DNA from: an uncultured Bacteroidota bacterium
GTDB taxonomy: Bacteria > Bacteroidota > Bacteroidia > UKL13-3
Direction: 5' to 3'
NCBI GenBank assembly: GCA_903883965.1
Contig: CAISCU010000054.1
Coordinates: forward strand, 81,541 to 145,540
DNA length: 64,000 nt
Shown one piece after another: positions 1-12,982 of the stretch. Below the pieces are notes generated by a model that saw nothing but the letters and a program-made list of their open reading frames with translations, searched no databases and was not told the origin of the DNA. Every line of letters begins with the position of its first letter. Position 1 is the first letter of the stretch. A program made the translations under genes and the position numbers.

Positions 1-512
1 CCTTCGTTACCAGGTACATCTCCATCACCAAAACCACCATTTCCAGTTTGGTTATTGGTACTTTTTTTAAACAACGACCTTTGGTCTACTTTCCTAGGTA
101 AGTCTAATTCTGGAGTAGTTGTAGCAACGGCTTTTTGAACTTGATCTTTTACAATTTTCTTTTCAGTTTTTTCTTTTACTTCCTTCTTTTCTTTTTTTTC
201 AGGAAGGGCTACGCTCTCATCTGTCTCTTGCGTGATTGGACTTGGAGCAGTGGTTTCTGTTTGTTCTGAAATAGGTGTGTAGGTTTCTTGAGGCATTGGA
301 TTTTCTACTGGTGATTCTGATGGTCCACCCATATTTTCTTCGCCTAAGCTCATCATCATTCCCATCGATTCCAAAGGAGGATTAGGAGGGTAAATGACAA
401 TAAAAAAAAGTACCAATGCCAATGCCCCATGAATAATGAATGTTCCAGCCAAGCCACTAAACTTGTGCTTGTTATTTGACCTTTGAATGGTATATTTTTG
501 ACCTTGCATCAT
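1..512 (-). CDS. TonB-like energy transducer / Pro-Lys-Glu-rich periplasmic-spanning protein, N-terminal part (truncated by window edge)
   Basis: Minus-strand ATG at 512 reads MMQGQKYTIQRSNNKHKFSGLAGTFIIHGALALVLFFIVIYPP..., one TM helix followed by a P/E/K-rich linker, typical of TonB-family proteins; runs off the left edge. Confidence 0.7.
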   Translation of the reverse strand, partial: MMQGQKYTIQRSNNKHKFSGLAGTFIIHGALALVLFFIVIYPPNPPLESMGMMMSLGEENMGGPSESPVENPMPQETYTPISEQTETTAPSPITQETDESVALPEKKEKKEVKEKTEKKIVKDQVQKAVATTTPELDLPRKVDQRSLFKKSTNNQTGNGGFGDGDVPGNE

Positions 513-599
513 TTGAATGTAAAATTAGCTTGAGAGAATTCCATTCGCTAACGAAATTCTTCCGCTTATCAACATGTACAATTTTAAACTGTTGACTGA

Positions 600-2495
600 T
601 TAGGGCATAATTTTAAATTCAGTTCTTCTGTTTTTTTGTCTACCATCCATTGTTTTATTGTCTGCAATGGGTTGTTGTTCTGCATATCCTTTAAATGAAA
701 TTCGGTTAGCCAAAACCTGTTTACTCAATAAATAATCGTAAACAGATTTTGCCCTATTGGTAGACAAAATTTTGTTCTTAGCTGGATCACCTGTATTGTC
801 TGTATGACCTCCAATTTCTATTTTAACAAGTGGGTTTAGATTTAAAAACTGAATCAATTTTTCAAGCTCTATTTCTGATTCATTTTTTACTACATATGCA
901 TCAGTATCAAAAAAGATATTATTGAGAACAACCTTAGCACCAGAAGCAATAGGCTGAAGTGCGACATCCAAATTTAAGGGTTCTGTTGAAGTTTGATTTG
1001 CGAGACTAAAATTTTCTGAATAAAATAAATATCCAGGAGCAGAAACATTTAGTGCATAATTTTTATTCCCTAATAAATTCAACAAAAACTTTCCAGTTAG
1101 TTTATTGGAATAAGATTCTACGATTGTTTTACCGGAACTCAATTCAATGAGTTCTAATTTTGCGCCTAGCTTTTTGAAACTAACTGCATCATAAGAAGTA
1201 CCACTGATATAACCTGTTTTAATGGGTCTGATTTTTACAGGCATTTCAAAACTATATAAATCAAGTCCTCCATAACTATCCGATCCTTCTCTGGCCATAT
1301 AGGCATCTACACCATTAGAAGCTATGACAATACAGGTTTCATCTAAATCTGTATTAATTGGATAGCCTAAATTTAGAGCATTCGACCAACGACCATTGCT
1401 TTTTTTAGCAACAAATAAATCAACTCTTCCCATGCCAGGGTGCCCATCACTATTGAAATAAAGGGTTTCGTCATCTTTAGCAATAAACGGTGATTGTTCA
1501 TCTCCTGAAGTATTGATTTCAGGCCCTAGATTAACAGGTACAGCCCATTTTCCATTTTTATAAGTAGTACTCCAAATATCGCTTTTACCAAAACCGCCGG
1601 GTCTGCTGCTACTGAAATAAACCGTTTTTCCATCAAAACTAACTGAAGGCTGACTTTCCCATGAACTTGAATTAACAGGGTAGCCTAAATTGGTAGGATT
1701 GGTCCAAGCATCTCCATCTAACCTTGATAAATAAATATCACAACTTCCAAAACCACCTTGTTTGTTACAGGCCGTGTAAAAAATATATTGTCCATCTGAA
1801 CTCAATGAAACAGTACCCTCGTTTCTTTCTGTGTTGATAGGTTCACCAATATTTTGTGCGAGTAGCCAATTGTTGTTGTTTTTTTTACTGATGAAGAAAT
1901 CTTCATTGTTACCATCTGTCAATCTGGTAAAAATTAAAGTATTGTCATCGGCAGTAATACCCGGAAAATATTCATTTTCAGCGGTATTGATTTGAGGTCC
2001 TAAATTAACTGGATTGAAACGAACAGGTGATAAAACTGCATTTTTTGCAAAAATAGCTGAAGCCTTAATTTTTGTAACTTCTTCTTTTTTGCGGTAAAAA
2101 TCAGATAATTTTAAATAGGTATCCGCATGGTTGATGGCGGTTTCATAATTCTTTTGTTGAAATGCAATGAGTGCCAAATAATAATAACTCAAAGGAAATT
2201 CAGGGTTGATTTGAACAACCTCTGTATACAAAGACAATGCAACATTGATTTCACCGCTAGTTCTGTTTATTTCTGCTAACAGCATTTTTGCATCAATAAA
2301 CAAAGGATCGTATTGAATGGCTTTTTCTATGTTGCGTTTAGCAATGACTTCATCCATTGCCTGATAAGCTTTTAGGGCTTCACCAAAATAAAATTCAGCT
2401 TTTTTATTTTTTGTACTTGAAAAAGGCAATTCTTGGGCTTGAGATTGTACCAAAAACAACAATAAACAGCTGATGGAAAATGCAATTTTTTTCAT
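600..2495 (-). CDS. OmpA family protein with TPR and PD40 (WD40-like) repeats
   Basis: 631 aa; signal peptide, TPR-like N-terminus, repeated 'NLGxxINT..DExxPSxSxDGxxxYFSS..' PD40 motifs, C-terminal OmpA motif (IEIGGHTDNTGDPAKNKILSTNRAKSV). Confidence 0.93.
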   Translation of the reverse strand: MKKIAFSISCLLLFLVQSQAQELPFSSTKNKKAEFYFGEALKAYQAMDEVIAKRNIEKAIQYDPLFIDAKMLLAEINRTSGEINVALSLYTEVVQINPEFPLSYYYLALIAFQQKNYETAINHADTYLKLSDFYRKKEEVTKIKASAIFAKNAVLSPVRFNPVNLGPQINTAENEYFPGITADDNTLIFTRLTDGNNEDFFISKKNNNNWLLAQNIGEPINTERNEGTVSLSSDGQYIFYTACNKQGGFGSCDIYLSRLDGDAWTNPTNLGYPVNSSSWESQPSVSFDGKTVYFSSSRPGGFGKSDIWSTTYKNGKWAVPVNLGPEINTSGDEQSPFIAKDDETLYFNSDGHPGMGRVDLFVAKKSNGRWSNALNLGYPINTDLDETCIVIASNGVDAYMAREGSDSYGGLDLYSFEMPVKIRPIKTGYISGTSYDAVSFKKLGAKLELIELSSGKTIVESYSNKLTGKFLLNLLGNKNYALNVSAPGYLFYSENFSLANQTSTEPLNLDVALQPIASGAKVVLNNIFFDTDAYVVKNESEIELEKLIQFLNLNPLVKIEIGGHTDNTGDPAKNKILSTNRAKSVYDYLLSKQVLANRISFKGYAEQQPIADNKTMDGRQKNRRTEFKIMP

Positions 2496-2974
2496 TTTGA
2501 ATGGTATAGGAAGGCTACTTTGCTATTTTCTACAGCAAAATCATGCCAATGTTTTACGGGTGATTGAATGACACAAAAAGAAGCAGGGGGGAAAGCTATT
2601 GAATCATCTTGCATGCAATGGGCAACAAATTCATGCAAACCTGGATTGTGGCCAATAATAATAACTTGATTTATATGGCTATCTATTGATTGAATAAATG
2701 ATAGAATTTCATCACATGATGCATGGTACAAATTGGTTTCTATTGATAATTGAACCTGAACAGCATTTAATTCTTGGAAAATTGCAGCCATAGTTTGCTT
2801 GGTCCTGACCGAAATACTTGCATAGAAATGAGGAGATTCTTGTAAAAAAGAATTGAGTTTTGGAAATAAATCTACAATAGAAGCTTTACCAGACTTGGTT
2901 AATGGTCGGTCTATATCTAGTCCAGTAAAATCTGTTTTAGCTTTTGCATGCCGCATTAAAATCAAACTTTTCAT
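2492..2974 (-). CDS. Histidine phosphatase (SixA-like)
   Basis: N-terminal LILMRHAKA motif and IIGHNPGLHEF motif. Confidence 0.9.
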   Translation of the reverse strand: MKSLILMRHAKAKTDFTGLDIDRPLTKSGKASIVDLFPKLNSFLQESPHFYASISVRTKQTMAAIFQELNAVQVQLSIETNLYHASCDEILSFIQSIDSHINQVIIIGHNPGLHEFVAHCMQDDSIAFPPASFCVIQSPVKHWHDFAVENSKVAFLYHSK

Positions 2975-3417
2975 GCTGATTTTCTGGGAGAATGATTGTG
3001 TTTACTTTTAGATTCAGCTGTAGTTTCCTCTAATTTTGATAAACAAAAGAATGCACAGTACATAAACCCAGCTATCATTAAAACTCCACCAACAGGGGTA
3101 ATCATACCTATCCAGTTCAAATACAAATTAGATAGCAAAGAACTACATGCAAGTACAAACAATGATCCTGAGAATAAAATAATACCAATTAACATGAATA
3201 ACAAAGCTGTGCTCAATCTGTAATTAAAATGACGGTGATTGATAGACAACGTTAAGATCCCCATTCCTTGAAATAAGAGGTATTTGACAGCTGTTTCGAA
3301 AATGCTTAAATCATTTTCAGGCAATACATTTTTTAAAGCGTGCGCACCAAATGCTCCAGCCAAAATTCCAAATCCACAAATCAACAATGCAGCTTTGGTA
3401 TAAAATTTCCCTTTCAT
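2971..3417 (-). CDS. DUF423 family small membrane protein
   Basis: AGAFGAHALKNVLPENDLSIFETAVKYLLFQGMGIL is typical of DUF423; start re-assigned to internal ATG (MKGKFYTK) at 3417. Confidence 0.85.
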   Translation of the reverse strand: MKGKFYTKAALLICGFGILAGAFGAHALKNVLPENDLSIFETAVKYLLFQGMGILTLSINHRHFNYRLSTALLFMLIGIILFSGSLFVLACSSLLSNLYLNWIGMITPVGGVLMIAGFMYCAFFCLSKLEETTAESKSKHNHSPRKSA

Positions 3418-3530
3418 GAATGAATATTTATGAGTTAAAAATTGTTCAAATTGCCATTTTGGACAATGAACTGTTGACAAATTAAACATATTATTCATGA
3501 ATGTGGAATTAATTTCGTTGTGAATTGTAA

Positions 3531-6242
3531 ATGATGAACAAACAGTTTGCCACTATCGCGAGTATTTTAATTTCCCTGACCTTGGGACTGGTTATTTATT
3601 TCCTGTTTTTTGAAATAGGTGATAAAAGAATCAAACCCATTCAAGTGGTGCCTGAAAATGCCGCTTTGGTAGTTGAAAGCAACCAATCAAGTCAACTCAT
3701 GAAACAATTTAAAACATATGAGTTTTTTAAAGCTTTATTAAATAATAACAGTTTTGCTGCTTATTATAATCAGTTTGATTTAATAGACTCATTGACCAAA
3801 GTTGATAAAAATACATACAGCTGGATAGGAGACGGAGAGTGTGTGTTTTCCATGCACATCAATTTAAACAAACAACCTGCATTTTTTATGGCAATGCAAA
3901 TTAAGCAAACTCCTAAAATTGCTGATTTAAATAAATTTGTTTCAAGTGTTTTTCCTGGCAGGTTTCAGGCCATTACAAGAAAGTTTCAAGGAGAGGAATT
4001 AATCGATTTTCAAGACTTTAAAGGCGGCTACAGTTTTAGTGTCGCATTCAAATCAAGGCTTCTCATACTTAGCTTTGACGGAGCATTGGTAGAACAAGCC
4101 ATAGTTAAATTCAAACAAATTAATCCCGAAAAACAACTGAGTGAAAATGAAGCCTATTTGGCAAAAGCTAACAAAGATTTTAATTGTTACATACAATACA
4201 ATTACCTGTCACAATTTTTGACCGGAACACTCAATCCTCAAAATCCTTCAAATTTTGCAATTTTAGCACAATTTGCCGATAAAGGATTTTATCAAATACA
4301 AGCGGATCAACATGAACTTGTATTAAAAGGAGCTGCCTATACCAATTCTAAAAAATTTCAGTATTTAGATTTATTCAATGGCCATGCGCCTGCAGAGAAC
4401 AAAATAGTTCCCTACTTAACTGAAAGTATGGTTTTTAATTTAAACTTTAGCTTCAATGCATACCATAAATGGATACCTAATTTAGCCGAATACCTTCATT
4501 TCAAACAACTTGATTCTAAGTACCAATTGTTTGCTGATAGCATCAATAACCATTGTTTTAAAACACTTCAGTTAGATTACACACATTTAATTGGCTCACA
4601 AGCCGGTTTGTTTGCTTGCCAAGTTCCCGGTTTAGGAAACGACAGTTCATTGGTTTCTTATTTTGAAGTAACTGACACTGTTGGATTTGATAAGTTCATG
4701 AACAGAATAAATGAATTAACCATTCAATCAAAACAAGATTCAAATACTTTTAGCATAGACGAAAGTGCCATCAAGCCTTATGCTTTGGGCGATTACCAAA
4801 AGGTACTTTTTGGAGATTTGTTTGAAGGCATTCAAGGCAGTTATTATTTGCGCAAAGACCATTTTGTATTTATTAGTAATTCACCAATGCTATTGGCTCA
4901 TTTGCAACAATCTTGGGCCAACAGATTATACTGGTTAACCCAAGAAAGGGTAGTTAATTTTAGACAAAAACTCATTCCCCAAAGTAATTTTGAATTATTG
5001 GTTGATGCTTCCAAAGCCTCTAAGTTCAGCATGGATTATTTGAATGAAAATTGGTATGGTAATTTTGCTAGAAATATTGGAACCATTAAGAAAATAGGTT
5101 TAATTGGGTTTCAATATGGTGGGAGTATTGACAAAACATTCCCCAGTCAGATTCTCATTCAATTTGATACCAAACAAAACGAAAAATCAGAGAAAATATG
5201 GGAGATTAAACTTGATACCGTTGCAATTGGTAAGCCTCAGGGAGTTTTCAATTCAAAAACAGGTGAACAAGTTCTCATTGTGCAAGATGTAAAAAATCAG
5301 GTTTATCAGATTGACATTACCGGAAAAATAGGCTGGAAATACCAAGCAGATGGGCCTATCATTTCTTCAATTCATGAACTAGACTTGTATAAAAATAACC
5401 AAAAGCAAATTGCATTCAATACTGAAAAATTCATATATGTGTTAAATGATGAAGGGAAACCTGTTCAAGGTTGGCCAATTTGGATTCCAACATCAACCCA
5501 TTACAGCATGTTGACAGAAACAATCAATTCAGAACGTGATATGGCGTTTTTTGTAACAGGTAGGTATTATAAATTAAGTGCATTCAATGCCCAAGCTAAA
5601 TTACTTCCTGGTTGGAACCCTTTGTCTATTTACCCTAATTTACATTCTGAATTGTACAGTATTTATTCTAAAGGAGAATTATTGCTTTTGGGTTTGAATG
5701 AAAAAGGTTGGATTTCTACTTTTAACTTAAAAGGTGAAACAATGCATCCTTATTTTACTGACTCCACCCAAAAATTCCAGAAAATTCAAGTAATTAAAAC
5801 CGATTCAAATCAATTTCAAATAATAGGAGCAGACAGCAATCAAATAGTTGTGAGTGCCTATAAAAATGACAGATTGGTATTTAAAAATAAATTGGCTTTT
5901 GAAGGCCCAGCAACGCAACTGATTGTAAACAAGCAAAACAATAGCATATATGTTGAATCAGTTAAAATTGGAATGGAACTAGATTTCAATGGAAAAGTTT
6001 TATTTAAAACAGAAAACACCGATTCAACATTCAAACAACTTATTTTTAGACCATTCGGAATTGCTGGACAAATTTTAAAATACAATACAATTAAAAAACA
6101 ACTAGAAAGTAACCTAGAAATGTTCCCTTTCCCTGCTCAGTCAAATGGTGTATTTGCAGCAGGAGATTTGTTTAAAACCCAAGACCAATTTTTAATAACA
6201 GCAGATACAGCCAATTTTATCCATTTGTTTAAAATCAAATAA
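3531..6242 (+). CDS. DUF3352-like large membrane-anchored protein with C-terminal beta-propeller-like region
   Basis: 903 aa; N-terminal TM, 'VPENAALVVESNQSSQLMKQFK' typical of DUF3352-like proteins; C-terminal PQQ/VCBS-like strands (VYQIDITGKIGWKYQADGPI, GKPVQGWPIW). Confidence 0.6.
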   Translation: MMNKQFATIASILISLTLGLVIYFLFFEIGDKRIKPIQVVPENAALVVESNQSSQLMKQFKTYEFFKALLNNNSFAAYYNQFDLIDSLTKVDKNTYSWIGDGECVFSMHINLNKQPAFFMAMQIKQTPKIADLNKFVSSVFPGRFQAITRKFQGEELIDFQDFKGGYSFSVAFKSRLLILSFDGALVEQAIVKFKQINPEKQLSENEAYLAKANKDFNCYIQYNYLSQFLTGTLNPQNPSNFAILAQFADKGFYQIQADQHELVLKGAAYTNSKKFQYLDLFNGHAPAENKIVPYLTESMVFNLNFSFNAYHKWIPNLAEYLHFKQLDSKYQLFADSINNHCFKTLQLDYTHLIGSQAGLFACQVPGLGNDSSLVSYFEVTDTVGFDKFMNRINELTIQSKQDSNTFSIDESAIKPYALGDYQKVLFGDLFEGIQGSYYLRKDHFVFISNSPMLLAHLQQSWANRLYWLTQERVVNFRQKLIPQSNFELLVDASKASKFSMDYLNENWYGNFARNIGTIKKIGLIGFQYGGSIDKTFPSQILIQFDTKQNEKSEKIWEIKLDTVAIGKPQGVFNSKTGEQVLIVQDVKNQVYQIDITGKIGWKYQADGPIISSIHELDLYKNNQKQIAFNTEKFIYVLNDEGKPVQGWPIWIPTSTHYSMLTETINSERDMAFFVTGRYYKLSAFNAQAKLLPGWNPLSIYPNLHSELYSIYSKGELLLLGLNEKGWISTFNLKGETMHPYFTDSTQKFQKIQVIKTDSNQFQIIGADSNQIVVSAYKNDRLVFKNKLAFEGPATQLIVNKQNNSIYVESVKIGMELDFNGKVLFKTENTDSTFKQLIFRPFGIAGQILKYNTIKKQLESNLEMFPFPAQSNGVFAAGDLFKTQDQFLITADTANFIHLFKIK

Positions 6243-6243
6243 A

Positions 6244-7200
6244 TTGAATGCATTTAGGGTAATCAAGTCGTTGTTTTTTATTGTTTCAGGTATCATACTT
6301 ATATGGATTACCATTCAGAAAATTGACTACTCGGATTTCAATCAAGCCATTCAAGCTTGTTATACCTGGAAAGTAGTTCCCATATTAATGGCATCAATTG
6401 GGGTTGTTTTGGTCAGGGCTAAAAGGTGGCAATTACTTTATAAAAATCAAGATGTAAGCGTTTCATTACCAACATTATTTCATGTTTTAAACACTGGCTA
6501 TTTGGTCAATTTTGCAGTTCCAAGATTGGGCGAACTATCCAGAGCATTTCTATTAAAAAATAAACAACAAATACCTTTTAATAGGTCTATTGCCAGTATT
6601 GTTTTTGAACGCCTTTCAGATTTAATAGTGTTGGCACTTATTTTGAGTATTGCAATTATTCTAGAGTATTTTTTACAGTTTGGGGTGATAAATCATTTAG
6701 TTTCTGGTGTGCAACTGAACCGTTTTAAAGTATTGATTTTGCTTGGTTTTACGGCATTTTTAAGTGGTTTCATTATTTATTATTGGAGAAATATTAAAGA
6801 CAAAGCGGGCATTTGGACTCAAGAGTTGATCAATTACTTTTCCAGGTTAATTACAATGAAAGATAAACCAATATTCCTGGCTTTAACAATAGGAATTTGG
6901 GTTGGTTTTTATTTGATGACAATGCTTTGGATTTTTATTTTTCCGGATACCACACAGTTGTCATTCTATGCTTGTTTCGAAGTCATGTTAGTAGGAGTTT
7001 TAGCAAGAACATTACCCATTCAGGCTGGGTCAGCTGGTGCATACCATTTTGCCGTTAGCAATGCATTTGTTTATTTTGGATTGAACCAAAGTAAGGCTTT
7101 TACTTTGGCACTAATGATTCATGGGTTTCAATCTATATTAACCATTTTACTAGGTATACTTTCTTATATTTGGTTCATCTATCAACAGAGAAATGCTTAA
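6244..7200 (+). CDS. Lysylphosphatidylglycerol synthase TM region / YbhN (UPF0104) family membrane protein
   Basis: Polytopic; 'RAKRWQLLYKN..NTGYLVNFAVPRLGELSRAFLLKN...SIVFERLSDL' motif; TTG start. Confidence 0.85.
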   Translation: MNAFRVIKSLFFIVSGIILIWITIQKIDYSDFNQAIQACYTWKVVPILMASIGVVLVRAKRWQLLYKNQDVSVSLPTLFHVLNTGYLVNFAVPRLGELSRAFLLKNKQQIPFNRSIASIVFERLSDLIVLALILSIAIILEYFLQFGVINHLVSGVQLNRFKVLILLGFTAFLSGFIIYYWRNIKDKAGIWTQELINYFSRLITMKDKPIFLALTIGIWVGFYLMTMLWIFIFPDTTQLSFYACFEVMLVGVLARTLPIQAGSAGAYHFAVSNAFVYFGLNQSKAFTLALMIHGFQSILTILLGILSYIWFIYQQRNA

Positions 7201-8323
7201 AATATATATTAGTTGCTGCTATTTAATGTTTTCAATGACTTGTTTGGCTCAAATACCCCAACTAGGTTCTGATAGTACCTTAGAAATTGCCACATGGAAT
7301 GTTTGCTGGCTAGGTGATTCAACTCAAGGAAATGGGCCCAGTGACGAAACTTTGCAGTACAACAATGTGAAGCAATTTTGTTTACAAAGCAATTTAGACC
7401 TATTTGCAATTCAGGAATTGAGCAATCCAGCTACCTATTACCAATTAAACAAAGATTTGCCAGCATATGCTTCAATGTTGTCTGATATAGATCAGGTTCA
7501 AAAAACGGCTTTGTATTGGAAAAAATCTCATTTTAAACTCATTCAAGCTTATTCTTATACTATTTTAAATGATCAAGCATTTAATTTTGGAAGGGCACCT
7601 TTGCAAGTTTGTTTAGAATTGAACAATGCTCAAAAAGACACCATTTTTTTCATAGTGTTACATATGAAAGCTTATGGAGACCAGGCTTCTTATAACAGGC
7701 GAGTCAATGCATCTGTAGGTTTAAAAGCCTATTTGGAGACCTCATTAAAGAACAAAAAATATGTTGTTTTGGGAGACTGGAATGATGATTTAAATGTATC
7801 TACCTACCAGAAAATGGTTACACCTTATCAAAATTTACTGACAGCAGGCTATCATTTTCCATCAAAAGAACTCACCGATAAAGGAAAAAGAAGTTATGCC
7901 TTTTCAAAAGTGGTATTCGACCATATTTTGCATAGTCAATACATTCAAGACAGTTTGTATTTACCCAATAGTACTGAGGTTTTTGATTTAGCACCTAATT
8001 ACATCATGAATTTTTCTAAATCAACATCAGACCATTATCCGGTTTATGCTAAATACAGGTATCAATTAACATCAAACACAAGCACAGGATTTGATTTGAA
8101 CAACTCAACGAATACATTTAAAATTTATCCAAATCCCACTGTAGATATAATTAGAATTGCTGATGAAGGAGCACCAGTTCATTATCAAATTTTCAATTCA
8201 TTGGGCGTACTTTTAATGAAGGGACATGGAACTTTTGTTGAGACCGATAAAATACCAGTTGGCATCTATTTCATTGAAAGGGAAGGCTATGGTATTGGTA
8301 AATTTATCAAGCAATCATATTAA
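7193..8323 (+). CDS. Endonuclease/exonuclease/phosphatase family protein with T9SS sorting domain
   Basis: EIATWNVCWLG..IQEL, VVLGDWNDDLN, SDHYPV motifs of EEP fold; C-terminal 'FKIYPNPTVDIIRI...' T9SS type A domain. Confidence 0.9.
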   Translation: MLKIYISCCYLMFSMTCLAQIPQLGSDSTLEIATWNVCWLGDSTQGNGPSDETLQYNNVKQFCLQSNLDLFAIQELSNPATYYQLNKDLPAYASMLSDIDQVQKTALYWKKSHFKLIQAYSYTILNDQAFNFGRAPLQVCLELNNAQKDTIFFIVLHMKAYGDQASYNRRVNASVGLKAYLETSLKNKKYVVLGDWNDDLNVSTYQKMVTPYQNLLTAGYHFPSKELTDKGKRSYAFSKVVFDHILHSQYIQDSLYLPNSTEVFDLAPNYIMNFSKSTSDHYPVYAKYRYQLTSNTSTGFDLNNSTNTFKIYPNPTVDIIRIADEGAPVHYQIFNSLGVLLMKGHGTFVETDKIPVGIYFIEREGYGIGKFIKQSY

Positions 8324-8337
8324 TGTTGGTATCTTCA

Positions 8338-8369
8338 TTTGGCAGCTTTTCAGATTTTGGCTAATTTTG
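8338..8369 (+). promoter_or_regulatory. Predicted carA promoter (TTTG-N20-TAATTTTG)
   Basis: TTTG 8338-8341, TAATTTTG 8362-8369; the -7 box sits in the centre of a TTTTGGC/GCCAAAA inverted repeat (8355-8375). Confidence 0.55.
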
Positions 8370-8385
8370 CCAAAACCTAAATCAA

Positions 8386-10781
<2,396 letters not shown>

Positions 10782-10796
10782 TTATTAACTTGAAGC

Positions 10797-11090
10797 ATGA
10801 AAGCACTGATCAAAAACAAATATTTTTTGGCGACGGTTGCTTTCATGCTTTTATTGGTATTAAATGACCGCAACAGTATTCTGGATCAATACAGGTACCA
10901 AGTAGAACTCAATGAAGCGAAAGCCAAACACGATTTTTATTTGAAAGAAATAGAACGCCTCAAAAAAGAAAAATTTGAATTGTTGGGCGACCCATCTAAA
11001 GTTGAGAAATTTGCAAGAGAAAAATACTTTATGAAAAGAGATGATGAAACAGTTTTCATCATGGAAAAGGATACATCAAATAAAAAATAA
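10797..11090 (+). CDS. Septum formation initiator (FtsB/DivIC-like)
   Basis: 97 aa, TM then coiled coil with 'EKFAREKYFMKRDDETVFI'. Confidence 0.9.
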   Translation: MKALIKNKYFLATVAFMLLLVLNDRNSILDQYRYQVELNEAKAKHDFYLKEIERLKKEKFELLGDPSKVEKFAREKYFMKRDDETVFIMEKDTSNKK

Positions 11091-11741
11091 TTACCTTTTC
11101 TTCTTGTAGAGTCCTTTACCCAATGAATTTACAAATTGGGTCCAAGCAAATACATCTAAAACAGGCATTGGTTGTTGCTGACCTGCATAATACGCTCTGT
11201 TGGCTACTTGATTGAATGTCCAACTCGAGTTAGCCAACCCGTCATTTTGCAAGCCGTTACCAAAAGCCAACAATGGTTTAACCCTTAAATTATTTTGGGC
11301 AATGGTTAATTGATCCATAGGCACATTGATTCTGCTAAACATATACTCAAACTCTTCAGGGCTAGGATTGGCCTTAAAAACCATCTCTGGCAAGAAGAAA
11401 GTATCTTCAACCAATGTTATTACTGTATTTATTTTAGCTGATTTAATGCCTTTTGGTACAATAAAATGTTTGGGCTCAAATCCAATACAGCTGAAAACAA
11501 TGATGTCGTTTTCTTTTGCTACCAATGAAAAATAGCCTTGCATATCTGCATAACTGCCGCGGATTGTACCTTTAATTTTAATACTGGTATAGGGCAAAAT
11601 GCTGCTGCTATCTGCAGTAACAACAAAACCTGAAAATTGAATCAGATTGTTGTTAGAAACGCTGTCTTTTCCATTTTGAGCATAGATACCCATAGGCAAA
11701 ATAAGCATGAACAAACCAACTATATTTACTTTTAACGACAT
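11091..11741 (-). CDS. Carboxypeptidase-like regulatory domain protein
   Basis: Signal peptide plus 'FSGFVVTADSSSILPYTSIKIKGTIRGSYADMQGYFSLVAKENDIIVFSCIGFEP' CarboxypepD_reg-like repeat. Confidence 0.82.
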   Translation of the reverse strand: MSLKVNIVGLFMLILPMGIYAQNGKDSVSNNNLIQFSGFVVTADSSSILPYTSIKIKGTIRGSYADMQGYFSLVAKENDIIVFSCIGFEPKHFIVPKGIKSAKINTVITLVEDTFFLPEMVFKANPSPEEFEYMFSRINVPMDQLTIAQNNLRVKPLLAFGNGLQNDGLANSSWTFNQVANRAYYAGQQQPMPVLDVFAWTQFVNSLGKGLYKKKR

Positions 11742-11767
11742 TGAAAGGGTGCTGAATTGGGTATCAA

Positions 11768-12982
11768 TTATACTAAAAATCCTGCTAAGAGCGTAACAAT
11801 TACTATAATTGGGCTTGGAATTTTTGTAGTAAGCAACACAAACAAGGTGAATAAAAGTACAATCATATTGGATTGATTGATTGCTAAAGGTATAAACAAC
11901 AAATAAGCAGAGGTAATCACCAGCCCAGCTGAAACAGCATTGATACCTTCAATTGCATTGCCAATTGGTGCATAAACTTTTAACTGATCCCAAATTGGAT
12001 ATACAAAAAATATCAATAAAATTCCTGGTAAAAATATACCTATTGAAGCAATGATTGAACCTACTATTTGAACATTTAAACCTTCTGAAGCCATAGCCAA
12101 TGCCCCCACATAGCTTGCAAAACTGAATACTGGTCCTGGAATGGCTTGTAAAACACCCAAACCTGCTAGAAAGTCATTGGCATTCAAGTAGCCTTTAAAC
12201 ACAACAAATTGGTTGTACATCATTGGAATGAGAACATTTCCACCACCAAAAACCAAACTGCCGTACCTGTACATGTTTTCAAATAACCTGAACAATTTAT
12301 CTTGAGTTGCCAAACCAAGTAAAGCCGCTGTTGTAAAAATTGCAAAAAACAAAATCAGGTTACTCCAATTGATTTCTTTGATTGCTTGAACAGGATGAAT
12401 TTGTTTTTTTTGATGTACGAGACTACTAATTAATCCTCCAGCTATCAGTAAAATTGGAAATAGGTAAGGGGTACTTGCTAAAATACCAATAATTGCAGTT
12501 GCAATTAAAATAATCCAATGGTAAAATTTATGAATAAATAACTGAACAAATTGGAAGGCTCCATAAATAATGAAGCCAGACGCCATTGGCTGTAAATATT
12601 TTAAAAAATGAAGCTCTTGAACAGTAATACCTAAGTGTGTAACCAACAGAGCAAAACTTCCCATTAATAAACAGGCAGGGCTAATCCAAATGGCAAGAGT
12701 TAAAAAAGCCAACCGAGGGCCTCCTTTTTTAAAACCAATTGCTGTAATCATTTGAGTGGATGTTGGTCCGGGGAGTATACTACACAATGAATTTAACTCA
12801 ACCAATTCATCTAGATTCAAGTAGTTTCTGCGTTCAACTAGGTTTCTTTTAAATTGGGTAAAATGAACTTGAGGACCACCAAAAGCAGTACAAGCAAGCT
12901 TAAATACTTCGAACAAAAAAAGTAATTTTCTGAATTTGGCAGTATGGTTTATTTGTTCATTTTCCATTAGCAGTTTCAGCAT
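11768..12982 (-). CDS. chrA: Chromate transporter, fused two-domain (ChrA)
   Basis: Duplicated CHR domains: 'FKLACTAFGGPQVHFTQF...LCSILPGPTSTQMITAIGF' and 'GSLVFGGGNVLIPMM...GVLQAIPGPVFSFASYVG'; true start may be the ATG at about 12967. Confidence 0.9.
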   Translation of the reverse strand: MLKLLMENEQINHTAKFRKLLFLFEVFKLACTAFGGPQVHFTQFKRNLVERRNYLNLDELVELNSLCSILPGPTSTQMITAIGFKKGGPRLAFLTLAIWISPACLLMGSFALLVTHLGITVQELHFLKYLQPMASGFIIYGAFQFVQLFIHKFYHWIILIATAIIGILASTPYLFPILLIAGGLISSLVHQKKQIHPVQAIKEINWSNLILFFAIFTTAALLGLATQDKLFRLFENMYRYGSLVFGGGNVLIPMMYNQFVVFKGYLNANDFLAGLGVLQAIPGPVFSFASYVGALAMASEGLNVQIVGSIIASIGIFLPGILLIFFVYPIWDQLKVYAPIGNAIEGINAVSAGLVITSAYLLFIPLAINQSNMIVLLFTLFVLLTTKIPSPIIVIVTLLAGFLV